A stretch of DNA of 64,000 bases from Chalciporus piperatus. Its lineage: Eukaryota > Basidiomycota > Agaricomycetes > Boletales > Boletaceae. The notes under the pieces were generated by a model. It was given only the letters and a program-made list of their open reading frames with translations. It was not told where the DNA came from and searched no databases. Position 1 is the stretch's first letter; each line of letters starts with the position of its first letter. A program made the translations under genes and the position numbers. The stretch lies in contig JBBPTG010000003.1 of the NCBI GenBank assembly GCA_038093975.1, positions 744,001 to 808,000 of the forward strand, given 5' to 3'. Shown piece after piece: positions 1-11,995 of the stretch.

Positions 1-1
1 G

Positions 2-2353
2 ATGTGGACTGGTTCATATTTCGACTTCGATATCGATACGGTCCCCGACGGTGATGTTTGGCAAACGCTTGCCAATTCTGCAGCGACATTCGTTGATATG
101 GTGAACCCTGAGGCGCCGCCCACCAGTGAGTCCCATAACCTCAGATTGATACCACGATTTGAGAAATAATCACATCACAGAGCGGACAGCAAAGCCTTCA
201 AGGGGAACTGTAGCGGCGCCGCGGGGCAAAGGCCCGGGGAAGGCCAAGGAAGGTATGTCTTGCTTGGATTTGGCTGTATGAGCACACAGTAAGTAACTGA
301 TATGGTCCACCAGTGGCCGCTCCAACGCCATCGCAGCCTCAAGCTGGCCCCTCCCGCCAACAAAGGGTGCTCTGCGAAACGTTCGCCAGGGCAGCGGCAT
401 AGAATCACGTTCTGATTCGCCGCGTGAGCCCCCTGCCCCCACCCCTCCTACTGCGCCTGCTCGTCGTGCTCGCCCTGCCGCTTCCGCCCCATCTCCCACC
501 ATTGCCGCTTCCGCCCCATCTCCCACCATTGCCTCTGTCGCCCCCGTCGCCCCCGTCGCCCCTGTCGCCCCCGTCGCCACTCCCGGTCCGGCTCCTCCGG
601 CCACCCTTTCTCCTCCCCCCCCCTCCACACCCCCTGCGTCTTCCGCAGGTCCTGGTGGCTCTGGTGCCCCCGAAAACGGTAAGATCTCCGTGAATGCTCA
701 ATGCTGAGGATTCATATCTTTCAATGTGTTCAGGTGGCGCGGCCATTCTTCAGGCGAGGTTAGCAAGGATGATGGAGTCCAGTTCGTAGCATCACTGCTT
801 CTCCTTGTCCAGCCTATAATGTAATCATAATGCATATGTTTGATTCGCCCTCCATTTGAATCAGATGTATCGATCCACGGGATGACCTCGCAAGAACATG
901 GGGAATTGGAAGATGGAAACAATGATTGGACATCTCCCTCAGAAAGCGAAAACATAGGTGATGCTGCCCCCCTCAGCCCTCAATCACCTCTCTCACCCCG
1001 GCCCTCTCTATTGATGGATGTGCTCCCTGTAGCCCTCCCGCAAACGCATACAGAGAGACCGGATGGAAGCGATCATATCGCCGGAATGTCGACCCCCTCC
1101 GAGCCCCCCATATCTCCAATTGAGTCCATGGTTACAGGCTCAATGAGCGGCGATCTGTCGAGGGGGGTTTCCGACTTTGATCCTGAAGGGAACGCCTTCA
1201 TATCAGACTTTGATGAACCGTTCGCAGGCTGGACATTGGATTCAGAGATCGAGACTTCTGACATGGGAATTCATTCCAACATGGAGTCGTCCACAGATCC
1301 TCCAACAGACCGGGAGGACCCCAGAGGTGATCACCCACTTTAATTGCATTCTAACAGGCTCACCCGCTAAGCTGATTGTGTTCATCCAGAGAGCACGCCA
1401 GACATAGAGTATGAAATATGAATACACATCCAGGTTATCATGTCTGACTTTGTGATACATTCATTATAGCGTCGTCGCCGATACAACGTCTATTCAGAGA
1501 CCGAGGGGACGTCCGAGAGGATCGACAAAGGTGGTAGAGCTTCAGCAAAGAAGGTCCATGAGACTTAGAAGCGCGAAAAGCGACAGTATTGGTGGTAAGC
1601 TCTCCTTTGGTCCTGAAATGTCTGCATGGGTTTATCGAACGACGGTGCACAGAGGGCTCTCAGCCTAGAGCATCATCGTTAGGACAACCTAGCAGGAAAG
1701 AGACCTCCCCAAGGAAAGGTCGGACGAAGGGAAAATCCAAGGCCAAAGCCGTGGTAGAAGATACGAGCTTCACGTTGGAAGTCGAAGAAAGTGCCGACCC
1801 GACCCCCCTCTACGATTACAGCAGGGTCACCCTTCATATTAGCCCCACCAAGAGAGCAATCCCAGGGAAACAGCCTCTCCTGAAAGGACAAGCGAGGGGA
1901 ATGACTCAAAAATCGCGGACCGCCACTACCTCTGCTGATGACAACCCCTTCACCATCCAATTCAATAAGGTTCAGATGGCAGCCAGGGACAGGGTTCGAG
2001 CCAGCGATGCCGATCTCAAGATCTTTCAGGAGGACATCCAACGGTTGGCCAGCCTTTGCGAGAACTCTGAGTCAGACCAAAATAAAATAGTAGACCCTGA
2101 GGTAGGCCTTCATCGCCGAACCCCTACACTCACACATACGACGTCTGCCCAGTTCGTCCAAGGCCTGCGTCAGATCAAGGAACATCTGACGAAGAACAAC
2201 AGTCATATACAGAGCTGGAAGGCTGTGTTGCAAGATGAGGTAAACACATCCAATGGTTTCGCCCGCATCCTCCCCTGAATCATGTTCAACCTAGCGATCG
2301 TTCAGGAGAGCTATTCTGAAGATAGCGAAATACCTCAAGACGATCGTCGCTAA
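2..2353 (+). CDS. AT-hook hypothetical protein, multi-exon, 5' end probably outside the window
   Basis: I do not recognise the family. Exons read 2-125, 181-252, a Pro/Ser/Ala-rich exon ending at 678, 734-about 785, about 865-1326, a 19-nt microexon 1390-1408, 1470-about 1591, about 1650-2239 and 2306-2353 (TAA). The exon after the microexon encodes an AT-hook core (RPRGRPRG), which in known proteins binds the minor groove of AT-rich DNA. The next exon is Lys/Arg-rich and then charged and probably helical. The middle part is a Pro/Ser/Thr/Asp-rich linker. Introns are 47-80 bp. Two junctions (252/314 and 785/865) do not join in frame with the best splice sites, so the 5' part may be damaged or mis-modelled. 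The ATG at position 2 may be internal. It lies 265 bp upstream of another AT-hook gene on the same strand, which suggests a functional pair. Confidence 0.55.
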
Positions 2354-2618
2354 TGGCATCAGCGTTGATGGCAGGTCAAGACAGATATTTATGGAACTTT
2401 GCGCGACGTTCGACGTTGCTAAACGGGCTGTACAGGGTCAGAATGTCTAGAACCCATACATACTCCATTTATCCTATCCTTTATGACCTTCGCCATTCAA
2501 CCCCATATATCCTATCTTCTATTGAGACCCTTTCGTTCGACCCTGCTGTACCCTGAATGGCGTCAGATCGGATATATAAAAGCACATCAAAGATCTCTGA
2601 GAACCGTCTGCTAGAGTC

Positions 2619-5600
2619 ATGCCCTCAAATATCTCCTTCGATGATCTTGTCAATGGACTCTGTGAGGCATCACTGTCCCCTTCCCCACCCCCAGGTTCCC
2701 CGCTTTCGTCTGCAATTTCCTTTGAAGACCTCATACACGACCTGTCTGAGATTCCCCTGTCCCCATCTCCACCCGCATCCTCATTCGATGACGCAATCAA
2801 ATATTTCTCCAATTTGTATGACCTCATGTCTGGGTCCGACGACAACGCAGATCACCAGAGGAAGGGTGCGCTTGTTCCTTTCATCTTCATGCACAAATCT
2901 GACCCATACGTGACAGGTAACCACATGCCACAGAAGACCTCCGAGGCCGTGTCCGACGACGATAGCGCATCTTTGAGCTACATACAAGGTATTCCGTTTT
3001 GCCTGGTTGGCATTGCGGAGACGGGCATTGATGTGGGATGTCGTCAGCCCCAAAGAGACCGAGGGGAAGGCCGACCAAGCGACGAAAGGTTGGTCGTGGG
3101 GGAAGGGTTCCCGTTGCTAAACCGGCGTCAGTGCAAATATTCTCACATATCTCTTCGTCGCTCTGAAAATCCCCTACATCAGCGGTAAACCTAACCCTGC
3201 TCAGGATACAGAGCGGTCCCCGTCGCTGAGCCCTGTAGACGATGCGATGCCCGAACGTGAAACATCTGAATATGAGCCAGAGGTATATGGGCCAGGTCTC
3301 GATCGTCAAGAGCCACAAACACCCCCCCGGAGCCCCGTGAATCAGCAAGAGGAGGATGTCCCTAGGGAGGAGATTGCAGGCGAGTGCATCCAAGCGATCA
3401 ATGATTCCCGTCTCGGGATCCTGATGTTAATCTCTTTTTCTCAAGCTCGCGTCCTGTCAAAACCCGGATTCTGGGCTATGGCCTACGAGGAACTGCCTAC
3501 ATTGAATGACAAATGTTGGCTGGACATCACCCTTGCAGACTTTTATCTCGCATCCATCTGGTATACAACGCAGGGAAATGTGCCAGTCCGGTTCATTTCG
3601 TATAGCAATCTTCAGGCTGTTCGCTTTCAAGACAACGACATCACTGCCGAGGAGAGGGCTACGTTCATGCACGACTACTATATACCTCTGACGCAAGACT
3701 GCCCGAAGGTTCCCATCGTGTTTCTCATGCATCATCACGCACATTTCTTTGGAGTCATCTTTGACTATGATGCCAACATCGCCTATGTCTTGGGACGGAA
3801 GGTCAGCAATGAAGGATACGACCCAGATTGGAGAGTGTGGGGAGGACCTCGCTTTTGGTTGCGAGTCGCCGAACTTCATTTCTGGGATGCTTGCGACCCA
3901 GAGGAAGTGTTCGTCCTTACCAGAGACTGGGCTCAAAACGGCTACGACTGTGGCCCGTCCGCCTGTGCAATCATCCAGCGATGTATGCAAGACGGCCTGG
4001 AGAGGACGTGGCGATCGTTGGAGGAGGAAAATGCTGCATTGCCCTGTGGCCACATCCTACGTCAGGTCATGCTGGCAGTAGTCAAGGACCAGTGCCTTCG
4101 CAGCTTCAGGGACTACCTTCACCTGAAGGACCATCCACCCCCTTACTGGACTGATGCTGGCATAGAACCAGCCATAGTCGAACTCTTCTCCCGGGGCGGC
4201 GATCAGCAGAGGGATGCTGCCTTGCTGCGTTCTCTCATGGTCGCCAGCAATTCATGTCACGCGTGCAGTGCAATGTTCGAAGCTGCCGCTGCTCCTGCTT
4301 CTGGCGCTGCCAAGGTCCCCAATGTCGGCAGTAAACACCGGTCAAAGGTCGTCGCTGCTGAGGAGGACTCGGAAGAGTTGGATGGAGAGGATGAGATCAT
4401 CGGTCAGAAATCCATTTATATTTCCTGATGCCGTGTTGTCGCTGAGCATCGCTGAAAAATAGTAGATGAGGGCTCAATGAAAGATCTTTCGAAGGAACAC
4501 CAACAGACTTTGAAGGCGAAAATCAAACGCCATAAGATACTCCACGGCGCTCGCATGAGAGGATCATGGCATGCTCGCATCCTCCCTCCAAAGACAAAGG
4601 GTCCCCATGACGAAGATCGTGACTCGGAGCATGAGCCCAACGACGACAATCACGACGACGGCCAGCGTTCCAATGCGGTGAAAGCGTCCAGGAAGCGTGT
4701 CAAGAGCTGGCACCTTGGTTCTATGCAGCGTTTTCAGAGACGAACAGCTCCCTTGGCCCTTCCTCCATACACAGGTCAAAGGTTTCTTCTGCACAATTCG
4801 ACGTACGACGAGTACAACCATGGTCCCACCATCGAAATGCTTCAGTCTCCTGAGCTCTACTCCATCATCACCTTTCCGTTCGAGCTCATGATACAGACCA
4901 CCCCTTGGACGATGTGGATGGACCATGGCTATCGGTTGCTGGCCAGCTCCTTTCAAATGTTCTATCTTGCGAATCCGGTGCACGTCATGGAACATGTGAT
5001 GACCACAGGAAAGGTAGACGGTTATGATCCTCGGTGTCAAGTCTCAGACAGGGTCACCGGAAACTATAGTCTTCGCCGAGGCTCGGCTGCACTGGACGCC
5101 GATGATCCAGTGATCCATGTCGGAGATGTTGAGATCATGAGCGCCGGAGAAATGCTCGAGTACGCTGGCGAGCTGCACGGAATCCACGACACGTCTCGCC
5201 ATGGCCACAATGCCTTTGTCCGCGGTCGACTTCCCCTCGGTCACGATGAGGCCAAGCATGTCTGCATCGATCTCGAGAAGGATGGTGTCGATTTCTCGGT
5301 GGACGACATCAATATCTCCATAGACATCGACAGCCTCATCTGGACCACCAGAGAGTTCGTCTGCAAGGACAGCATTGGGGTGTACATGTCTCCGATCTAT
5401 GGAAACAAGCCGGGGATCGCCAAACACAACCACGTTTACGTGGACATCCTGATTCCGCAATCCGACCTTGATCAGCGGGCGTTGGGGGAGCGCACGGAAT
5501 GGCTTTCGAAGAAGTTCCCCATGAACGCGATCCCTCACACCCTCATCGGTCGAATGGGCTCGGCTTCTGGCCATGATCTCGCCGTTTACATCATGTTTCC

Positions 5601-8048
5601 TAGGATGATCCATCGCAATCCCGCCAACGGTAGACGAATGAACATGATGCCACAGGGCCTGTTGGATCCGTTCTGGGAGGAGGTCTTTCTTATGGCCCTG
5701 TCGGAACACGCCAAGGACAGCTGGGAGCCCTACATGGATCAGACCCTGGATGAGACCAGATACAAGAGCAGGAATGTGGGACAGAGAGGAGGAGGACGCG
5801 GCAGAACATTGCCCCTCTCGAACAGGGCCTTCCTGGACGTTCAGCACTCCATGCGTGACATCATAGAGGACAACCCTGAACTCCTGTCCATGTATGGATC
5901 GTTCTTCTTCGTCCTGGAAGGAAAGGGCATCAAACTCTTGACAAAGGATGGCCAGGACGGAGTGCATGAAACCCCCGAGGCCGCTCTTCAACGCAACATC
6001 TCCAGTCTCGATTGGGTTTCCATGCTCGACCGTAGGAAGGGAGAGCTTGTCATAGACGTGGGAGTGTCCTTCACTCCCAAATCTGACCAGCCTGTCGTGG
6101 GCCTCTGGAGGCTCGACGCTCTCGAAGAGTCCTACGGTGCTGCTGGTTTCAACAGAGGAACCATCCATCACCAATGCATGCTTTCCAGATATGGTGCACT
6201 GCAAGCGGAGATGAATCAAGAACGATGTCTGCAGACCCACGTCGCATTCAGAAGCACCTACAATCTCTACTATGAGGCCGTTCGAACCTCAGACAACAAG
6301 CCGGTCTTTGCCAAGGACAGCGATGCATACAACCTCATGCCACAATACTACAAGGAATGTTCCAGGGCTGTCAAGGTTTTCAAAAAGGCGCAGTCCAGGA
6401 CATATGGAGTCCGGGACGAATATCGGGTCAGCGGACAGGCTGCACAGATTTTGCTGAGGGAAATCATTCCGCGAGTGAGTTCCCCTCACCGGTTCTCCCT
6501 TCAACTGCCTTGTCTGAACCGCAGATCGGATCTCAGGCTAAGAGATACATGCGGTGGAACCCGGTCCTTTGGATCCCATCCAAAGTCTGGTTTGGGTTCT
6601 TGGCCCGGAGGGTGCTAGAAGTCCAGCGCACCCAGATGGCCCTATGCAGACGAAACCCACCCAACCTGGGCATCATGACCGGCGTCCTGAATCACATGTT
6701 GCGCTGTGTCACATCCACTCCCATCATCTACGACAATCATGTTCGAGAATCGCTGGCCCTCCTCGAATATCGGAACGTGCTGGAGACGGCCAACATGTTT
6801 TTCTTGCAGGATCTTTGGATCGACATGGATCCCTGTCTTGACGCTCTTCAGGACTTCGACGACGTCCATGTGTTGGCTCTTATGGGTGCCAATGCGAAGG
6901 CACGACGGGACAAGGCCCTTGCCACGAGAAACCGCGCCGTCCAAGATCCCTTTGATCAAACGGTCATGTTTCCCATTGGTGCCAACCCTACCTGGAGTGC
7001 ATTGAAGCAAGCCATTGCGAACAATCCCGGTCTCATGTTGAAGAATTGGTCTTTCTCAAGCAGGTTCTATGGTACTCCACTGTTTGTGGCGCGTCTGTTC
7101 TGCAACTTTACGACACAGATGTGGATGATGGTGGTGGACGAGGCCTTCAAAGCCATCGTTCCTGCACCCAACTCCTTGCATGACGCCATGCGATGCTGGA
7201 CGGTCATCAGCGTGGACGACACCCTGCGAGACGCTGTCTTTGAAGCTTCCAACATTGGGCTGGAGAATGCACAGGGCACCACCCACGGACGGCAAGGCCC
7301 CAAATCCATGTCTTTTTCAGATCGCCTGGAGATCTACTTTCCTTCTCCAGACAGCAGCGCCGTCCATGATGGCTCCATCTGGATGGTCTTCTGGAAGAAC
7401 AATGGATACATCAGGGAGTATCATGACCACCTGAGCGACAGAGACGAACACCAGCGGTTCCAGGTCAATGATGCCCTTGCTGATATCTTCTCAGCACTGC
7501 AGTGCCTTCCTGCCAGCCAGAAAATGACAAAGAAGACCAAAGGAAACGTCTGGAAGGTACAACAGGGCACCTACGTGTTCTTCACCAATCCCAAGTTCTA
7601 CAAGATTGAAAGCTTGGGAAAGGAGACCAGACAGACGCGAACACAAGTCGCCCACCGTCCTGGTCGTGGCATCAAGTCGAGAAAGGTCTTGGAAGAGGAT
7701 TTATGGAGATCGAGCGGCTTCGATGGCCTGGCCAGCAAGAAAGATGAGACAGACAGGCAGAAGAGACGAAAGCTGCAACAGAGACTCGGACGTTCTGCTG
7801 CAATGAACAACAAAAGAAAGGCGCCACCACCACCACAAAAGAAGACCTTTCTGACAAAGCCTGCAGAGAGTGACAACAGGCTTGAATTAAAGGTGAAGAA
7901 GAACACGAGAACTGCAAAAGAAAAGGCTGGTCCATGCTTAGGAATGAAGCGAAAGGTAGAGGGTTATTTGCATTCTGAGAGCGATGAAGACCCATCGGAA
8001 GAAGAAGAAGAAGAGGATGAGGATGAGGACGAGGAGGACGAGGATTAG
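2619..8048 (+). CDS. Large protein (about 1,728 aa) with AT-hook and Ulp1/C48-like protease domain, candidate element protein
   Basis: Five exons join in frame: 2619-2988, 3048-3130, 3205-4402, 4463-6474 and 6525-8048 (introns 59, 74, 60 and 50 bp). The N-terminus repeats an SFDDL / LSPSPP motif, then exon 2 carries an AT-hook (PKRPRGRPTKRRK). Residues about 215-430 look like a Ulp1/C48 cysteine protease: a His in the HHHAHFFGVIFDYD block (about residue 331) and a Q-N-G-Y-D-C-G block whose Cys is near residue 400. The usual Asp after the His strand is not obvious, so activity is uncertain. The rest (about 1,170 aa) I cannot assign. It is well conserved in style (many His/Trp/Cys blocks) and ends in a basic stretch and an acidic DEDEEDED tail. 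From memory, similar long proteins are multi-copy in agaricomycetes. With the flanking repeats this suggests a transposable-element gene, but I see no DDE, YR or RT motif. Confidence 0.7.
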
Positions 8049-9215
8049 TATAGTATAGAGTGGTATCTTTGTTCGGTGTTCTAGAATCTATCTTGCCTCA
8101 CTCAGAGAGCAGTGTTCCCACTATTGTTCAATGATTTCTGGATGATGGTCAAGCTGTCCAAGCTTCTAGCAATTATCTCGAGTCACCAAACATACCCCTT
8201 CCCCTGTCAATGATCACAAGAAATTAATTCAGCCAGGCATTCATATGATTTGGAAACATGTTCCCAATGGTTTATCAACTCTTTGAATAGATTGGTAACA
8301 ATTCCGAGACCATCCAGATTGTTTCTCGTGGTATTCTGAGATTCATTCTCTCTCCTCCTAAGGACTGATTTTTCTGGACCTCCAGAAGGATGCCAGGGAC
8401 CTGAAAAGACTTGTCCCTACTGTTGTTTAACCCTCTCTAGATGATGGCAAAGCTCCCTAAGCTTCTGCTATTTATTTCGAGGCTCTGTCCAAAACCCTCC
8501 CCCCCTGCCAATGATTACAAGGAATTAATTCAGCCAGGCATTCCCATGACCTGGAAACATATTCCCAAGGGTTTATCAACCCTACGAATCCATTGGTAGC
8601 AATTCGGAGACCATCCAGATTTTTCTTGATGGTGTTCTGGAATCCATCTCCTCCTCCCCCCCAAAACCGATTTTTCTAGCGCTCCTGAAGGATGCTAGGG
8701 ACCTGAAAAGACTTGTCCCTACTGTTGTTTAACCCTCTTAGGACGATGGCAAAGCCCTCTAAGCTCCTGCTATTTATTTCGAGTCTTCATGCATACCTCC
8801 TCCCCCCTGCCAATGATCACAAGAAATTAATTCAGCCAGGCATTCCCATGACCTGAGAACATGTTCCCAAGGGTTTATCAACCATCTGAATCCATTGGTA
8901 ACAATCCCGAGACCATCCAGATTTTTCTTGATGGTGTTCTGGAATTCAGCCCCTCCCCCCCCAAAACCGATTTTTCTAGCGCTCCTGAAGGATGCTAGGG
9001 ACCTGGGTAGACCTGTTCCTACCGTTCTTCAACCCTCTGAAGACGATGGCAAAGCTCCCTAAGCTCCTGCTATTTATTTCGAAGCTCTGTCCAAAACCCT
9101 CCCCCCTCCCTTCTCAAGACATGTACGAATTAATTCGACCAAGCATCCCTATGGTCTGGAAACATTATTCCGGGGGTTTCTCGACCCTCTGAATCCATTG
9201 GTAACACTTCTGAGA
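8049..9215. repeat. Four tandem ~300-bp repeats directly downstream of the large Ulp1-like gene
   Basis: Landmarks recur at a period of about 300 bp. The block 'acttgtccctactgttg' or close variants lies near 8110, 8410, 8711 and 9011. The block 'ttaattcagccaggcattc' lies near 8225, 8526 and 8827, with a decayed form near 9130. Units share a pyrimidine-rich run before 'gatttttct' and a 'tatttatttcga' segment. Units 2 and 3 are the most alike; the first and last are more diverged. No coding frame crosses the array. It begins within about 50 bp of the upstream stop codon, so it may be the 3' untranslated or terminal region of that putative element. Confidence 0.8.
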
Positions 9216-9434
9216 CCCCACGTATTTATTTCGTGTCGATATCAACATATGTCCCCATACCACCTTGTTTGATTTTTATCTCGAGAACGAGACCACGGAT
9301 TTTCATGATTGTTAGCTCAAAATGATCCCACAGATGTGCTCTATCCAGCCCCACAAAGAGATTCCACAAATAAAAAATTGACTTTGTATCTTAATTCCAG
9401 GATGACCATATAAATTTTGTAATCGACCACAACA

Positions 9435-9668
9435 ATGTCTAACGCTCCAACGGGATGAATTTCTACTTGAATGCCCATTCACGATCATATTGTCATTTGC
9501 ACTGCAATGTGTGGTATTTCATCCCGTTGACCATCCAATTTAGCGCACATGTGCACTAAATTCTGACCACCCAACAGGATGGATTGGTGTCAGAATGAGC
9601 AAGCGTAACATCAAAACACCACATTTCCTTGAAATCGACAACAATTCATCCCGTTGGAGTGTCGTTTC
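9435..9668. repeat. Fold-back (long inverted repeat) element, MITE-like
   Basis: A 17-nt block 'ctccaacgggatgaatt' near 9445-9461 returns as its reverse complement near 9642-9659. Between them, 'catcccgttg' near 9520 faces 'caacaggatg' near 9571, and the centre is a near-perfect palindrome (tttagcgcacatgtgcactaaa, one mismatch). The ~230-bp stretch can therefore fold into one long imperfect stem. It has no coding capacity. It could be a miniature inverted-repeat element or the end of the neighbouring candidate element. I did not find a target-site duplication. Confidence 0.6.
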
Positions 9669-10251
9669 AGCCCAAACGACAGGTTTTCCGGGATGGCCAT
9701 CCCGGGCCGGGGTAGATTATTAGGTTTGACACGTCATGGGATTTGAAATATCTAATATTGGATAAGGTACCCGTGTGTGGCTTCGGCCCCCGGGCTAAGT
9801 CGGCCGCCCTGTCTTGGCAGGAACGCTTTGTAATTTATTACAGGAACCATTCCCACGTCATACTGAAACAGGACCGCAGCAGGGGCAAACTGCGCCGCAG
9901 CAGAACTCTATGTGACGTGTCTTTCCCACTCCCTCGGAGCTACTAATTCGCCGTTTTATTCCCACCAGCCACTCATTGTCTATTTAAGCTGTGAGTGTAA
10001 CGGTTGTTCAATTTACCATCGGGTCTGATGAGTTATTATAACGAAACAGGACCAGGTTGTGGCAAGTAAGTCGCAACACTGTTACCCGGTGTTAACTCCT
10101 CTTCAGCGTTAAGTCCCTTTCGTGAGAAAGTCCCCCCTAACCCTAATCTTGATCTTGCTTTCTATCACAACATTAGTTTCATTTTCGTCATGTCCACATG
10201 TGCGGTTTTATCACTTTCCTTATATCTGCGTGCTCACACGATGTCATCTAG
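9669..10251 (+). other. Non-coding stretch, possibly part of a solo LTR
   Basis: No gene is supported. The segment has a GC-rich block (9776-9900), a TATTTAAG box near 9980 and a GT-rich tail, an arrangement reminiscent of fungal LTRs, but I could not find matching TG..CA ends or a second copy. The last part holds a polypyrimidine tract ending in 'catctag' at 10251, a plausible splice acceptor for the next fragment. Confidence 0.25.
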
Positions 10252-10940
10252 CTCCTTTCCGCAATATCGACTTCGATAAATGGTCCACCTTGTCTGACGG
10301 CACCGTCGTGCTATCCCAGAATGCTGCTTGTATTCCTCGACCAGTTTCTCGTGACGAAGTTCCGTTTCCGCGTGCCGATGGGTCTTGGGGTCCGCATGAA
10401 ATCAGCTTGCTTCCCCAAGTTTATGATCCCGAGCATCCTTACCTCGGTCACATTCTCGTCGGTGGTCATTTGCACTTTAAGCTTCCCCATGCCATATCTC
10501 GCCATATATTTCGTGACAGCGAATTTTACCGTTATCCACAGCTTCCTCGTCGTGGGTACATCAAGCGCTCGGTGACTTTGGTCTGGGAGAATGAGGTTTG
10601 TTCCTATCGGCAGCGCGTACTGCGATTGTACGACCTACTGCAATCGGTCGCTCCCGGCCCGTACAAAGCACCTCTCATCGCCGTTGCTCGCGCCGAGGAC
10701 ACACTATTCATCATTCAGCATAATATGATGTCGTATCGTGACGCTGTGGAGTATACCAGAGGTCTTCAGCGCATGGTTGCAGAGATCCAGGCATTCCTCA
10801 TTTGGGGCAACAGACTCACTGGTCGCTCTTTACAAGAGAGCCAACCCCTCCGACAATGTTTCCGCGGTGCCTACGTCACTTCCTTGGCGGATTTCACTCG
10901 TCTGTCTGCCGATGGTATCCCCGTCTTCATCAGGAAAAAT
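10252..10940 (+). pseudogene. Hypothetical protein fragment cut off by the TIR element
   Basis: An open frame runs from a splice acceptor at 10251 to the left terminal inverted repeat of the next element (about 229 codons to 10940). Beyond that the frame continues only into low-complexity element sequence. Visible blocks include SDGTVVLSQNAACIPRPVSR, GPHEISLLPQVYD and, at the end, SADGIPVFI. The composition is that of a real protein. The closing 'GIPV[FW]' block reminds me of a basidiomycete hypothetical family often found near transposons, but I cannot name it. No start codon is secure upstream (only a GTG at 10122), so both ends are missing or unclear. It shares no recognisable similarity with the Plavaka fragment on the other side of the element. 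Confidence 0.5.
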
Positions 10941-11453
10941 GACTTATGCCATATGTCACCATATGGCAATATTTGTTGCTATATGATGCTATTTGATGTT
11001 ATTTGTGCACTATGGGCCATATGGCAAAAAGGGAAAAGTACCCAACTATAGTGCATCATATAGCATACAAATAGCACCAAATTGCAACATATAGCAGGGC
11101 CTGTAGACATGTAAAAGGCCTCTATCAATATAAGCTATATGTGCACAATGTGCACCAAATGGAAAAGTGAAAAAACAACTGAGGGCTTTTCCATATGGCG
11201 CCATTTTTCACTCTTTATGTCAAAATATCACACTTGAGTTAAAATACTTCAGGCTGAATTCAGTGCTAATATAATACATGATGAAATGAAAAGTAAAACA
11301 ATCAAAACAATAAATCTAAACGACGGGGGTATCAGCAGCAGAAATGGCAGTGTTAGCTGTGGTAGTAGCGGGGATGGGGTTGGGGATGGTGGTGGAAAAA
11401 GCGATGGGGAGCTGTGGAGGGGGTCTGTGGTGAGTACATGTGGTGGTAGGTGA

Positions 11454-11995
11454 GTGGAAACTCACCTGATGATGGCGGCGGGGCTGTCGAGCCCTCGCCA
11501 GCCGTGTTTTGATGTTGAGTTAGAGGCCTTGAGTTGGGAGGAGGTGCGGGAGGTGTCGTGAGGTGGCGGCGTGCGCGAACGAGCTCGCCGGCTCGTAAAA
11601 AAGTGGTGGGGAGCTGTGGAGGGAGTCTGTGGTGAGTAGATGTGGTGGTGGGTAAGTGAAAACTCACCTAGTGAGGCCGGCGGGGCTGTTGAGCCCTCGC
11701 CGGCCGTGTTCGAGTGGGTGCGGGGGTGTTGAGGTGATGGTCGGGAGCCGTGGTGAGTAGATGTGGTGGTGGGTAAGTGAAAACTCACCTAGTGAGACCG
11801 GCAGGGCTGTTGAGCCCTCGCCAGCCGTGTTCGAGTGGGTGTTGAAGGTGGGAGGTGATGGTGGGGCACGAGCAGCTATGCTCGAGGTAAGTGGATGTGG
11901 TGGGGGAGTGGAAACTCACCTAGTAAGGCCGGCGGGGCTGTTGAGCCCTCGCTGGCCTGGGCGCAGGGGCAGCACATTTGTTTGAGCGGGTGGAG
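11454..11995. repeat. Direct repeats of a GT/GC-rich unit inside the TIR element
   Basis: The composite 'gtgaaaactcacct' plus 'gccggcggggctgttgagccctcgcc' (or close variants) occurs four times, near 11454, 11655, 11778 and 11908. Spacing is about 200, 122 and 130 bp. Spacers carry 'gatgtggtggtgggtaagtg' copies. Open frames over this array differ in all six phases, so it is a non-coding tandem array. Confidence 0.75.

Noticed and set aside
424..693. Long Pro/Leu open frame (repeated PPLPLPP) as a separate gene
   Set aside because: It is an out-of-frame reading of the Pro/Ser/Ala-rich exon of the AT-hook gene, caused by simple-sequence repeats of tcgcccccg type.
5044..6240. 398-codon minus-strand open frame opposite the large protein
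   Set aside because: Antisense shadow of a conserved-looking coding exon; no motif, and the plus strand continues in frame on both sides through introns.
8049..9250. CRISPR-like array
   Set aside because: Repeats are ~300 bp and diverged, with no short direct repeat and unique spacer pattern; the organism is eukaryotic.
10135..10146. Telomere-like CCCTAACCCTAA
   Set aside because: Only two units, inside a pyrimidine-rich stretch; no array and genes continue on both sides.
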